The notes: generated by a model not told the origin, from the sequence alone. 64,000 nt of DNA from Paenibacillus vini (GCF_018403325.1 NZ_BOSL01000009.1:173977-237976), one strand, 5' to 3'; counted from the stretch's first letter, positions 36,982-45,261 are shown. Program-made: numbers and translations.

Positions 36982-37025
36982 GTCTGAAACGAAACTTAAA
37001 GTTGTCTGAAACGTAACTTAAAGTT
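36982..37025. promoter_or_regulatory. 22-bp direct repeat upstream of the export operon
   Basis: GTCTGAAACG, one variable base (A or T), then AACTTAAAGTT occurs twice back to back (36982-37003 and 37004-37025), with a partial third copy (AGCTGAACG). Two helical turns of spacing fit binding of a dimeric response regulator. It lies between the divergent efflux operon and the DUF4190 gene. Confidence 0.6.
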
Positions 37026-37133
37026 AGCTGAACGTTTTCCGGTACGAAAGCAAGCCCAAAAGCCAAAAATGGTTGGCGCCCGACCCGGAGATGAAGTACA
37101 ATAATCATAGTTTATGGAGGAGGTACTTTTTTA

Positions 37134-37505
37134 ATGGATCAGAATCCGTCAGATCAGTATCAATATACGACATTCAATAATTATCCGCAGGGTTATCAGC
37201 CTGCGCCGCCAGGACCGCCGACACCGGCCAAGACGAACGGCAAATCGATCACATCGCTCGTACTGGGCGTTTTGTCCATCGTAGTCCCGTACATAGGTTT
37301 CCTTTTGGGAATTGTCGCAATCGTGTTTGCCAGCCTGTCCTTCAAAGAGTTGAAGCGCACCGGGGAGCAGGGCAAAGGCTTATCGATAGCCGGATTAGTT
37401 TGCGGAATCGTCGGGACGGCGATTTACGGAATAATTCTATTTATTCTTGTTTTGGCAATTATTATGTTTGCATCGGCAGGGGTGGAGAATTACTCCACAT
37501 TTTAA
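37134..37505 (+). CDS. DUF4190-type membrane protein
   Basis: 123 residues. A Pro/Gln/Tyr-rich cytoplasmic head (1-33) is followed by two membrane helices (about 40-66 and 80-112) in the pattern SLVLGVLSIV...GLSIAGLVCGIVG, typical of DUF4190. Function unknown. ATG preceded by GGAGGAGG. Confidence 0.75.
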   Translation: MDQNPSDQYQYTTFNNYPQGYQPAPPGPPTPAKTNGKSITSLVLGVLSIVVPYIGFLLGIVAIVFASLSFKELKRTGEQGKGLSIAGLVCGIVGTAIYGIILFILVLAIIMFASAGVENYSTF

Positions 37506-37518
37506 TGCACAAACAGAA

Positions 37519-37562
37519 AGCACCGCAGCCTGGAAGATAATTCGGGCCCGGTGTTTTTCTTC
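37519..37562 (+). terminator. Terminator after the DUF4190 gene
   Basis: CACCG...GCC and GGC...CGGTG pair, followed by TTTTTCTTCTTT. Confidence 0.65.
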
Positions 37563-37640
37563 TTTAATCCGCGATGCCTGAAAACTACCATTCGTCCTGC
37601 GGTGGAAAAGACGCGGGAAGTTTGTGATAATAAAGGAATC

Positions 37641-39866
37641 ATGGAATTTTTGAATGAAAGAGGGATTTCTTTGTCGCAATCGGAAGCTAACGCAACGTAT
37701 GAGAAGAATGAGAGCGGAGACCGGGAACGGATTGTACAGCAGGTAGCAAAGGAACTGAGCCTGTCCCTGAAACAGGTGCGGACTACGATTTCGCTGCTGG
37801 ATGAAGGCAATACGATTCCGTTTATCGCCCGTTACCGGAAAGAAATGACCGGAGAACTGGACGAGAACCAGCTTCGCGATATCGAAGAGCGCACGAATTA
37901 TCTTCGTAATTTGGAGGAGCGTAAATCCGAGGTAATCCGGATCATCGCGGAGCAGGACAAATTGACGGGCGAACTGGAGGCGGCGATCCGAAAGGCGGTC
38001 AAGCTTCAGGAAGTGGAGGACTTGTATCGCCCTTACCGTCAGAAGCGCAAGACCCGGGCCAGCGTGGCGAAGGAAAAAGGACTCGCCCCATTGGCCGATT
38101 GGCTGCTCTCCCAGCCTAAACAGGGCGCTCCGTTGACGGAAGCCGCCAAGTACATTCAACCGGACAAGGGCGTGGAGACAGCGGAGGAAGCGTTGCAGGG
38201 CGCTATGGATATCGTGGCTGAAGGCATGGCCGACGAAGCGGCGACCCGGGCTTGGGTCCGCAAGTATACGATGGATCATGGCATGATGACGTCCGAAGCG
38301 AAGTCACCTGAGGCCGAGTCTGTATATGAGATGTATTATAACTACCGGGAAGCGGCCAAGAAAATGCCGTCCCACCGGATCCTCGCCATGAACCGCGGGG
38401 AGCGGGAAGAGATACTTAAAGTCTCGCTTGAAGTGGAGCCAGAGCCGATCCACCGTTTTATTGCCGGCCGATGGATCAAGGGCAGTTCCGTTGCGGATAG
38501 CGTGCTGCATGCCGTTGTGGAGGACGCCTACAAACGGTTGATCGCGCCTTCCATCGAGCGGGAAGTGCGCGGCGAGCTCACGGAAAGAGCCGAACAGCAG
38601 GCGATTTCCATCTTTGCCGGAAATCTGCGCAGCCTGCTGCTGCAGCCGCCGGTGCGGGGCAAGCGGGTGCTGGGCGTCGATCCTGCATTCCGGACCGGCT
38701 GCAAGCTCGCCGTTGTGGACGATACGGGCAAACTATTGGAAGTTGCGGTAACATATCCGACGCCGCCGAACAACAAGAAACGGGAAGCGGCCGCCAAGTT
38801 TAATGAGCTGATCGATCGCTACGATATAACCCTGATCGTTATCGGCAACGGTACGGCATCGCGCGAAACGGAACAGTTTGTGGCGGAAGTAATCGCGGAA
38901 CGCAAGTCTCAGGAACTGGCCTACCTGATCGTCAACGAGGCTGGAGCAAGCGTGTACTCCGCATCCAAGCTGGCTGCGGAGGAGTTCCCCGATCTGGATG
39001 TCGCCGAGCGAAGCGCGGTATCCATTGCCCGCCGGCTGCAGGATCCGCTGGCGGAGCTGGTTAAGATCGAGCCGAAGGCGATCGGGGTTGGCCAATACCA
39101 GCACGACGTCTCGCAGAAGCACCTCGACGAGAGCCTGACCACCGTAGTGGAATCGGCGGTAAACCACGTCGGTGTCGACGTCAATACGGCTTCGCCTTCA
39201 CTGTTATCGTACGTGTCCGGCGTGAATGCCACCACGGCGAAGAACATCGTCAAATTCCGCGAAGAGAATGGACGCTTCCGCAACCGGAAACAGCTGCAGA
39301 AGGTTCCGCGCCTCGGCGCGAAGACCTATGAGCAATGTATCGGTTTTATGCGGATCGCCGAAGGCGAGCATCCGCTGGATCGTACACCGATTCATCCCGA
39401 GTCGTATGAGGTGGTAAACCGGTTGTTCGCCGAGCTGGGCGTAGGCTTGGATCAGCTTGGCTCTAAAGAGCTGGCGGACAAGCTTGCAGCGTTAAACGCC
39501 GAGGCACTGGCGGAACGGCTGGAGGTCGGCGTGCCGACCCTGCGCGATATTCTGGACAGTCTCCAACGGCCGGGGCGCGATCCCCGCGAAGAGCTGCCGC
39601 TTCCGATTTTCCGCACCGATGTGTTGAAGATCGAGGATCTGGTGCCGGGGATGGAGCTGCAGGGCACCGTCCGGAACGTGATCGATTTTGGCGCCTTCGT
39701 GGATATCGGGATCAAGAACGATGGCCTCGTCCATATTTCCCAGCTAAGCGAGGGCTATGTCAAACATCCGATGGACGTCGTATCGGTTGGAGATAATGTT
39801 ACCGTTTGGGTGCTGAATGTAGATCTGAAAAAAGGACGCGTCGGATTAACGATGCGGAAGCAGTAA
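37641..39866 (+). CDS. tex: Tex-type RNA-binding transcription accessory protein
   Basis: 742 residues from the ATG at 37641. Domains in order: Tex N-terminal helical region (TISLLDEGNTIPFIARYRKEMTG), YqgF-like nuclease fold (GVDPAFRTGCKLAVVDDTG), helix-hairpin-helix pairs (NTASPSLLSYVSGVNATTAK), and a C-terminal S1 RNA-binding domain (VRNVIDFGAFVDIGIKNDGLVH). The ribosome site for ATG 37641 is poorly spaced (AAAGGA then 3 nt); an in-frame TTG shortly downstream behind AGAGGG is an alternative. Same position relative to sprT as in B. subtilis. Confidence 0.95.
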   Translation: MEFLNERGISLSQSEANATYEKNESGDRERIVQQVAKELSLSLKQVRTTISLLDEGNTIPFIARYRKEMTGELDENQLRDIEERTNYLRNLEERKSEVIRIIAEQDKLTGELEAAIRKAVKLQEVEDLYRPYRQKRKTRASVAKEKGLAPLADWLLSQPKQGAPLTEAAKYIQPDKGVETAEEALQGAMDIVAEGMADEAATRAWVRKYTMDHGMMTSEAKSPEAESVYEMYYNYREAAKKMPSHRILAMNRGEREEILKVSLEVEPEPIHRFIAGRWIKGSSVADSVLHAVVEDAYKRLIAPSIEREVRGELTERAEQQAISIFAGNLRSLLLQPPVRGKRVLGVDPAFRTGCKLAVVDDTGKLLEVAVTYPTPPNNKKREAAAKFNELIDRYDITLIVIGNGTASRETEQFVAEVIAERKSQELAYLIVNEAGASVYSASKLAAEEFPDLDVAERSAVSIARRLQDPLAELVKIEPKAIGVGQYQHDVSQKHLDESLTTVVESAVNHVGVDVNTASPSLLSYVSGVNATTAKNIVKFREENGRFRNRKQLQKVPRLGAKTYEQCIGFMRIAEGEHPLDRTPIHPESYEVVNRLFAELGVGLDQLGSKELADKLAALNAEALAERLEVGVPTLRDILDSLQRPGRDPREELPLPIFRTDVLKIEDLVPGMELQGTVRNVIDFGAFVDIGIKNDGLVHISQLSEGYVKHPMDVVSVGDNVTVWVLNVDLKKGRVGLTMRKQ

Positions 39867-39890
39867 CGAACATAAGGACATTAACTACAG

Positions 39891-39922
39891 ATAAGCCCGC
39901 CGATTTCGGCGGGCTTATTTGC
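39891..39922. terminator. Terminator between tex and cmpA
   Basis: ATAAGCCCGCCG and CGGCGGGCTTAT form a perfect stem with a 4-nt loop, with T-rich sequence on one side. It can serve both convergent genes. Confidence 0.9.
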
Positions 39923-39953
39923 ACTAGGCTACGTGCCCGAAAGGTGCTTGTTC

Positions 39954-40091
39954 TTATTGCAGGTTGCTGGATTCGTTATTCGCGCCCTGGCGATTGTAAT
40001 AAAAGAACCAGCAATCATTGAGCAAAACAATCTGGCGGCGGTCGCGCTTATGGAAGGCGCGCATAATTTGGTTGCTGAGCCATTTGGGCAA
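39954..40091 (-). CDS. cmpA: Cortex morphogenetic protein CmpA
   Basis: 45 residues beginning MPKWLSNQIMRAFHKRDRRQ and containing LLNDCWFFYYNRQ. This matches the pattern of B. subtilis CmpA, a small sporulation regulator acting with ClpXP on SpoIVA to check coat and cortex assembly. The TTG start is chosen because GGAGGAGGAG ends 6 nt upstream and the product then begins like B. subtilis CmpA; a longer ATG start has no ribosome site. The context (tex before, sprT after) is also conserved. It is easily missed because of size and start codon. Confidence 0.88.
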   Translation of the reverse strand: MPKWLSNQIMRAFHKRDRRQIVLLNDCWFFYYNRQGANNESSNLQ

Positions 40092-40187
40092 CAGGGTCTC
40101 CTCCTCCGGCATTCTTTGTAGGTAGCATATGGGTGAATGCCGGAAACCGTGCAGGTCCAAGAGGGTTCCGCAAAATGAAAGAATGAA

Positions 40188-40541
40188 TTAGACGATGCCT
40201 TCCTCTTCGTACCACTGCTCCAATTGAGCTTGCAGGGCACGAATTTCCGTGAGCAGGGAGACGAGAGGGTAATTCTCTTCCCGGATGGCGGTGAATGCCG
40301 CCTCAAGCTCGTTAATATACTCCAATCCGCTCGTGATTTGCAGCGATTCCTGGAGCAGATCGAGACGGTCGCATTCCGCGATCGCCCGCGGTAAAACCGG
40401 CACTTGCTCCGCCGTAAGCTTATCGATCTCTTTGTTAAGGCGCAGATTCAGCGCGCTCAGCTGATAGGCGTAATCGCCGGGCATTTCCACGAACAATAGT
40501 TTCTGATCCTGCTGTAAAATGACGTATCTCATAACGGCCAT
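40188..40541 (-). CDS. Conserved hypothetical protein next to sprT
   Basis: 117 residues, acidic, mostly helical (e.g. YAYQLSALNLRLNKEIDKL and INELEAAFTAIREENYPLVS). No signal peptide or membrane helix. The start ATG is 11 nt after AAAAGGAG. Divergent from sprT. No enzymatic motif seen; function not assigned. Confidence 0.72.
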   Translation of the reverse strand: MAVMRYVILQQDQKLLFVEMPGDYAYQLSALNLRLNKEIDKLTAEQVPVLPRAIAECDRLDLLQESLQITSGLEYINELEAAFTAIREENYPLVSLLTEIRALQAQLEQWYEEEGIV

Positions 40542-40640
40542 GTCAAGATATTCTCCTTTTCGTTCTTTACCTACTTGACAGTGTAGCGTAAGGAGAAGTT
40601 AAAATTCAAGTACATCCTAAGAAAGGAGAACGATGAAGAC

Positions 40641-41102
40641 ATGAACGACAAGCAGCTTCAGCAATGGGTCGAGGAGATTTCGCTGCGAAGTTTCGGGGTG
40701 CCGTTCCGCCATCAGGCGAGGTTTAACGGACGACTTAGAACGACCGGCGGAAGGTATTTTATGAAAACCCACCATATCGAAATCAACCCGGCCCAATTGG
40801 AAGCTTACGGAACGGATGAGGTTGAAAAAATAATTAAGCACGAGCTATGCCATTACCATCTGCATCTAGCCGGAAGAGGGTACCAGCATCGCGATCCCGA
40901 ATTTAAGGCCCTGTTGAAAAAAGTCGACGGAAGCCGCTTCTGCCAATCCCTGCCGGGCCAGGCGAAGCGCAAAAGCCTCCCTTACCGGTATAGGCTGGCT
41001 TGCTCGGACTGTGGAATGGAATATCTTCGCAAACGCCGGGTGGACCCGGACCGTTACCGTTGCGGCAGATGCCGGGGTGTCTTAAAACTGAATATGTTAT
41101 AA
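40641..41102 (+). CDS. SprT-like metalloprotein
   Basis: 153 residues. The zinc protease-type motif HELCH (residues about 71-75) with a following HRDPEF, then a C-terminal zinc ribbon (CSDCGMEYL... CGRC). SprT/Spartan family; the B. subtilis equivalent YdcK lies in the same place, and its function is not known. ATG preceded by AAAGGAG. Confidence 0.9.
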   Translation: MNDKQLQQWVEEISLRSFGVPFRHQARFNGRLRTTGGRYFMKTHHIEINPAQLEAYGTDEVEKIIKHELCHYHLHLAGRGYQHRDPEFKALLKKVDGSRFCQSLPGQAKRKSLPYRYRLACSDCGMEYLRKRRVDPDRYRCGRCRGVLKLNML

Positions 41103-41138
41103 TGAAGTGGAATGTAAATTGTAAGGAGTGAGATCATT

Positions 41139-41387
41139 ATGGCCAAATCGCATGCCCAAAAAATGCGCCAAAAGCTGGTCCGGGAAGGGAAACGCAATCC
41201 GGAGCTGAGCCGTAGTCCATTCGCCTTCGCGGATATGAGAATGAGAAAGACGAAGAGCAAGCATGAGCAAATGAATAGCAGCAAGTACAAGAACCGGATT
41301 TCCTCTTATGGAGATGATGGTTCTTTTTTATTTTCCCCGGAATGCTCCGGGCCCTGGTTTTTGGCTATGGTGAAAAAGACTTCATAG
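41139..41387 (+). CDS. Small basic hypothetical protein
   Basis: 82 residues. The N-terminal 50 residues are strongly basic (MAKSHAQKMRQKLVREGKRN, then FADMRMRKTKSKHEQMN) and of a type recurring in Bacillales small proteins of unknown function. A DDGSFLF segment that often ends such proteins occurs at about 59-67. The last 20 residues overlap the 3' end of the convergent ArsR gene and may be a recent C-terminal extension. AAGGAGTGAG lies 10 nt before the ATG. Confidence 0.62.
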   Translation: MAKSHAQKMRQKLVREGKRNPELSRSPFAFADMRMRKTKSKHEQMNSSKYKNRISSYGDDGSFLFSPECSGPWFLAMVKKTS

Positions 41388-41893
41388 TTCTCGCGAGGCG
41401 CGGACGTGTCGTTGTGCTGATGCTTTTCACAGAATTCAGTGATCAAAGCTGTTAGTTCTGCGGCTTCCTCTTTGGTCAAAAAAACATCGTGAGTCATCAG
41501 CGTCCCCTCGGGAGAAGGACCTTGGTTGGCCCGTAAAAAGCGCTTCTTGCTTTCTTCGAATAGATTGAACAGCAGTTTTTGAGTTTCGGATTGAAAAACT
41601 TGTTGCACTGCTTCGTCAAACTCGCTTTTCTTAATGGCAATCTGACCTTTGAACGGCGCATAATATTTGGCGGTGATCCCGTTCACCAGTTTGGTATCCA
41701 CGATGGACACAAGTCCGATGCTCTCCAGTTTTTTTACGTGGTAATGGACCTTGGCCGGGACTTCGCCCAGTGAGTCGGCAATCTCTTTAACAGTTGCCGG
41801 ACGGCCGAACTTTTGGAATTCATTCATAATTTGAATGCGGTACGGATCGGAATAAATGCGGATTTCTTCCAATGATTTGAGTTCCTTTTTCAT
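41306..41893 (-). CDS. ArsR-type winged-helix regulator
   Basis: 195 residues. An N-terminal winged helix (residues 10-75: DPYRIQIMNEFQKFGRPATV then KEIADSLGEVPAKVHYHVKK) is followed by a longer helical domain typical of ArsR regulators linked to transporters. No metal-binding Cys cluster is visible, so a metal signal is unlikely. It lies 97 nt downstream of an MFS exporter gene on the same strand and probably represses the pair through the TTAACG palindromes upstream of the exporter. Confidence 0.85.
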   Translation of the reverse strand: MKKELKSLEEIRIYSDPYRIQIMNEFQKFGRPATVKEIADSLGEVPAKVHYHVKKLESIGLVSIVDTKLVNGITAKYYAPFKGQIAIKKSEFDEAVQQVFQSETQKLLFNLFEESKKRFLRANQGPSPEGTLMTHDVFLTKEEAAELTALITEFCEKHQHNDTSAPRENYEVFFTIAKNQGPEHSGENKKEPSSP

Positions 41894-41990
41894 GTTCCTG
41901 CCCCCGAATTTGATCCAAAGCTGATGATTTGGAGTTGTTGAGTTTAAGTATAACGCATGATCGGGACGACATACAAAGAGAAACGGTTGT

Positions 41991-43262
41991 TTATAGCTTC
42001 ATAAAGCTTCGGTGTCTCATCAGAAGGAAGCCCGGTATGATCAGGAGCAGTCCGAAGCACAGATAGAGCGCATGGATTTGAATCTGTTCCCCCATCACTC
42101 CCGCCAGCAAGCTTCCAAGCGGTATTGCACAACTAGATATCATACTATACAATGCGCCAACTCTCCCCAACAGTTCTTTCGGGACCGTCTCCATAAAATA
42201 CGTTGTTGAGGGCGTACTAGCCAAAGGGACTGCTATGCCCATCCCGAAGCTGAACAGTGGGGCCAGGTAAAGCGGGGGAATCGGTAAGTAAGCTGGCAGG
42301 TAAAAAAGGGCATAGCTTGCGCCAAGCAGCATATACCCGGCGATAATAAGCCGACTTTTTTTGTAAGAATCGCCTTTGCGGCTGAGCCATATTCCACTGA
42401 CAACCATGCCGCTTAGGAGCGTAATTCCAAGCAAGCTCAACCCGACGGGGCCCGATTTCAATATTTCATCGACATAAACAGGATTGAGTACGTTATAGGG
42501 GGATAGACAGAAATTTACATAGGCGGCTATAAGCACGATGGTGAGAATTAACTTATTAGCAAAAATGAATTTAAAACCGATCCGGATCTCCTGCAGCAGA
42601 CTCGTCTTCTCGATGACCTTGGAAACAGGAGTTTCGGCAGTTTCGGCTGGAACTTTAATCATAAAGATGAAGGCTGCCGCTGCAAAAAAGGTCAATCCGT
42701 CAATTAAAATGGCGCCGGATATACCGGCAATAGCAATGATCCCCCCGGCTACAGCCAGGCCGGCGAGCTCCGAAACCCGTGAAACCGTTGTGCTGATGGA
42801 ATTACCGCTAAGCAGCTTTTCTTTAGGAAGAAGACGCGGGACCAGCGCTATTTCAGCCGGTGCGGTGAAGCATTCCAGAGTCGAGATGAGGAAGGTAAGC
42901 ACGTAAAGATGCCAAGGCTGTAGTAGAGACAATCCATATAAGACAGCGGTCAGAATAACCAGCAGGCCCCGGCCCAGGGATGTAAACAAAACGACATGGC
43001 GTTTGGACCAGCGGTCCACGAGAGCGCCCGTAAAAAAGCTGAACATAATGCTGGGTACAAAGTTCAGAGCAAACAGCGACCCCATCATCAATTTGGACCC
43101 GGTCAACGTATAAACCATCCAGCTATAGGCAATGGAATCGATGGAATCCCCAAACCGGGAAATGGTTCTTGAAATCAGTAAATACATAAACGACTTATGT
43201 TTGGTAAGTCCCGATAATCCATTCGTAATACTTTTTCGTTTAGTTAATGCTTCCGCACGCAT
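41991..43262 (-). CDS. MFS exporter (MdfA/MefA-like group)
   Basis: 423 residues, about twelve membrane helices, with the first-loop region FTGALVDRWSKRHVVLFTS matching the MFS-3 group (enterobactin exporter-like and macrolide efflux-like proteins). The ATG at 43262 is 8 nt from AAAGGAG; a GTG one codon earlier is also possible. Probably co-transcribed with the ArsR-type regulator. Substrate unknown. Confidence 0.86.
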   Translation of the reverse strand: MRAEALTKRKSITNGLSGLTKHKSFMYLLISRTISRFGDSIDSIAYSWMVYTLTGSKLMMGSLFALNFVPSIMFSFFTGALVDRWSKRHVVLFTSLGRGLLVILTAVLYGLSLLQPWHLYVLTFLISTLECFTAPAEIALVPRLLPKEKLLSGNSISTTVSRVSELAGLAVAGGIIAIAGISGAILIDGLTFFAAAAFIFMIKVPAETAETPVSKVIEKTSLLQEIRIGFKFIFANKLILTIVLIAAYVNFCLSPYNVLNPVYVDEILKSGPVGLSLLGITLLSGMVVSGIWLSRKGDSYKKSRLIIAGYMLLGASYALFYLPAYLPIPPLYLAPLFSFGMGIAVPLASTPSTTYFMETVPKELLGRVGALYSMISSCAIPLGSLLAGVMGEQIQIHALYLCFGLLLIIPGFLLMRHRSFMKL

Positions 43263-43287
43263 CACAGCAGCTCCTTTGATTGGAATT

Positions 43288-43323
43288 CGTTAAAATAATT
43301 TTAACGTTAAATATATTTTAACG
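43288..43323. promoter_or_regulatory. Two overlapping palindromic operators upstream of the MFS exporter
   Basis: CGTTAAAATAATTTTAACG (43288-43306) is a perfect 19-bp palindrome. The next 19 bp (43305-43323; arms CGTTAAA/TTTAACG) repeats it imperfectly and shares the CG. The spacing and AT-rich core fit a winged-helix repressor. The ArsR-type gene downstream is the natural candidate. Confidence 0.7.
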
Positions 43324-43408
43324 TTGAGATCGAAATTTTCAAGCCCTAAATGAAATTTTTTTTAGAGTTTGTGACGGTTACTCAGAGAGCATTTTAGGGC
43401 TGCATTTG

Positions 43409-43437
43409 TTGACTTTGTTGCAGAAACGTGTTAAATT
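43409..43437 (+). promoter_or_regulatory. SigA promoter of the tRNA-Asn/tRNA-Ser pair
   Basis: TTGACT and TAAATT with 17-nt spacing, 33 nt before tRNA-Asn. Confidence 0.7.
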
Positions 43438-43469
43438 TAATCATGTTCTGATCTTAATTTTCTCAATGT

Positions 43470-43545
43470 TCCCTGATAGCTCAGTTGGTAGAGCACTCGA
43501 CTGTTAATCGAGTTGTCACAGGTTCGAGTCCTGTTCGGGGAGCCA
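43470..43545 (+). tRNA. tRNA-Asn (anticodon GTT)
   Basis: 76 nt with CCA encoded. The acceptor stem TCCCTGA/TCGGGGA includes one G-U pair, the anticodon loop reads CTGTTAA, and the T arm GGTTCGAGTCC is normal. Confidence 0.97.
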
Positions 43546-43552
43546 TTTTCTT

Positions 43553-43641
43553 GGAGAGATACCCAAGTGGCTATAAGGGGACCCTCTGCTAAGGGGTTAG
43601 ACTGCGTAAGCGGTGCGAGGGTTCGAATCCCTCTCTCTCCG
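43553..43641 (+). tRNA. tRNA-Ser (anticodon GCT)
   Basis: 89 nt with a long variable arm. The acceptor stem GGAGAGA/TCTCTCC is perfect, and the anticodon loop contains GCT. CCA is not encoded. The 3' end is reused in the tandem repeats that follow. Confidence 0.95.
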
Positions 43642-44051
43642 TTCTGAAATACAACGACAAAACAGCCTGCTGATGAAATCGGCGGGCTGTTTTTTTGCAT
43701 AGGGATGAGAACCCTCATAGGAGGGGGCGCCGGAGCATAGACATCGTGAGGAATGGCTTCGCAGTCTCGACCAACGGGAGAGTATCCCTCTCTCTCCGTT
43801 CTGAAATACAACGACAAAACAGCCTGCTGATGTAAATCGGTGGGCTGTTTTTTTTGCATAGGGATGAGAACCCTCACAGGAGGGGGCGCCGGAGTATAGA
43901 CATCGTGAGAAATGGCTTCGCAGTCTCGACCAACGGGAGAGTATCCCTCTCTCTCCGTTCTGAAATACAACGACAAAACAGCCTGCTGATGTAAATCGGT
44001 GGGCTGTTTTTTTGCATAGGGATGAGAACCCTCATAAGAGGGGGCGCCGGA
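43627..44051 (+). repeat. 2.7 tandem copies of a 157-159 bp unit beginning with the tRNA-Ser 3' end
   Basis: Units start at 43627, 43784 and 43943 with the same 20 bases (ATCCCTCTCTCTCCGTTCTG), which in unit 1 are the 3' end of tRNA-Ser. Each unit carries a terminator hairpin (AACAGCC...GGCTGTT and T7-8) at 43660-43698, 43818-43856 and 43977-44014. The third unit stops at 44051. No complete second tRNA-Ser is present. Confidence 0.92.
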
Positions 44052-44459
44052 ATGGGAGCATTAACTGCTGCTGGATTATTAACATTAGGGACAAAATGGG
44101 TCTTATATCGGAGAAACTCGCTATTTTGAGAGCAATAGAGGACTAAAAGGACGCTATTTTGCCTTAAAACAGGGCATTGTCCCCCTTTCTCCTGCAATCT
44201 AAAGAAATAAGACCCAAAAAGGCGCTATTTCTGCTTGAAACCGTGATTTGGCTTAAATAGAAGCCTGAAAGTCCCCTATTTGAAATACTTAGCGTACAAA
44301 TAAGTTAAGAAGGCCGGGCAAGGGAAGTGAGAGAATCCCGGTTCGGCGACCTTATCCTAAAATTGAAAGAAAAACTGGCAGGTTTCGTTAATACTGCTCA
44401 AACAGTTTATTGCTAGACTAAAGACAGGACAAGACAAGAATCATAGGGCAGGTGGGAAA
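44052..44459. repeat. Gene-free stretch with degenerate intergenic repeats
   Basis: GGGACAAAATGGGTCTTAT near 44088 is partly inverted as AATAAGACCCAAAAAGG near 44205. The word CGCTATTT recurs at about 44119, 44152 and 44223. No reading frame with a ribosome site was seen, and the remainder upstream of glpP is unremarkable. Confidence 0.6.
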
Positions 44460-45032
44460 ATGAGACATTATCCAATCATCGCTTCGGTAACGAAGGAAGA
44501 GCAATTTGTACAAGTGTTGCAAAGCGATGTGAAGCGCGTCAATCTGATGATCGGGCATATCGGGAATATTGAGGAGTATATCCGCCAGCTTCATGAGGCG
44601 GACAAACAGGTCTATGCCCATATCGAGATGATCTCGGGACTTGGGAGAGATGCTCATTCCATCGCATATTTGTGCGATAAATTCAAAGCAGATGGCATCG
44701 TTACGACCAAATCCAGCGCCATTACGGCAGCGAGGCAGGCTGGAATCAAGAGCATTCAGCGCATCTTCGCGATCGATACTGCGGCCATGACAACAGCTGT
44801 AAGGATGATCAACAGTACGAATCCGGATGAAGTAGAGCTTATGCCCGGCTTAATGCCCCGGGTGACTCGCGAATTAAAAGCCTTGATTAAACAACCCCTG
44901 ATCGTTGGCGGGCTCATCCGTCATGAACATGAAATGGTCGAGGCTTTGGAAAGCGGCGCGGACTATATCTCCAGCGGAGACCCGTTGATATGGCAGCATG
45001 CGGAGGCATCATTAAAGGTAGGGCTGCATTAG
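44460..45032 (+). CDS. glpP: Glycerol uptake operon antiterminator GlpP
   Basis: 190 residues, the usual length. TIM-barrel-like fold with GIVTTKSSAITAARQAGIKS and VELMPGLMPRV, both family hallmarks. In B. subtilis GlpP binds glycerol-3-phosphate and the leader of glp mRNAs to prevent premature termination. Its position directly before a leader with a stem-loop and a phosphodiester-use operon supports the same role here. ATG preceded by GCAGGTGGG. Confidence 0.93.
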   Translation: MRHYPIIASVTKEEQFVQVLQSDVKRVNLMIGHIGNIEEYIRQLHEADKQVYAHIEMISGLGRDAHSIAYLCDKFKADGIVTTKSSAITAARQAGIKSIQRIFAIDTAAMTTAVRMINSTNPDEVELMPGLMPRVTRELKALIKQPLIVGGLIRHEHEMVEALESGADYISSGDPLIWQHAEASLKVGLH

Positions 45033-45146
45033 TAAAAAGCAATAGTAGCGTTTTACATTAAAATAACAATGGCTTGATACCCCCTTGATATTTCGGTTAT
45101 ATACTAATCTTGTACCATAGTTACTGCGATAATCGGGTTGAGACCA

Positions 45147-45236
45147 GGAGAAAACCCTTGTTCGGTAATGATGATACGGTAAGGCCGCCAGATGGTCTGC
45201 TTCCGTATCTCATTTTTCGGGCAAGGGTTATTTTGT
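45147..45236 (+). promoter_or_regulatory. Attenuator-like leader upstream of the HAD/Ugp operon, candidate GlpP target
   Basis: Lower stem AACCCTTG (45153-45160) pairs with CAAGGGTT (45222-45229) and is followed by ATTTTGTTT. Inside is a second stem GATACGG/CCGTATC (45173-45179, 45203-45209). The 13-base word GGAGAAAACCCTT at 45147 recurs at 49313 before the phosphodiesterase gene. Control by GlpP is inferred from position and from the repeated word. Confidence 0.65.
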
Positions 45237-45261
45237 TTGAAAGGAGCAGCTTGGGAAACAA

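Noticed and set aside
43437-43976. Long reading frame on the minus strand with repeated peptides
   Set aside because: It runs antisense through tRNA-Asn and tRNA-Ser and the duplicated tRNA flank; the repeated peptide follows from the DNA repeat, and no ribosome site is present.
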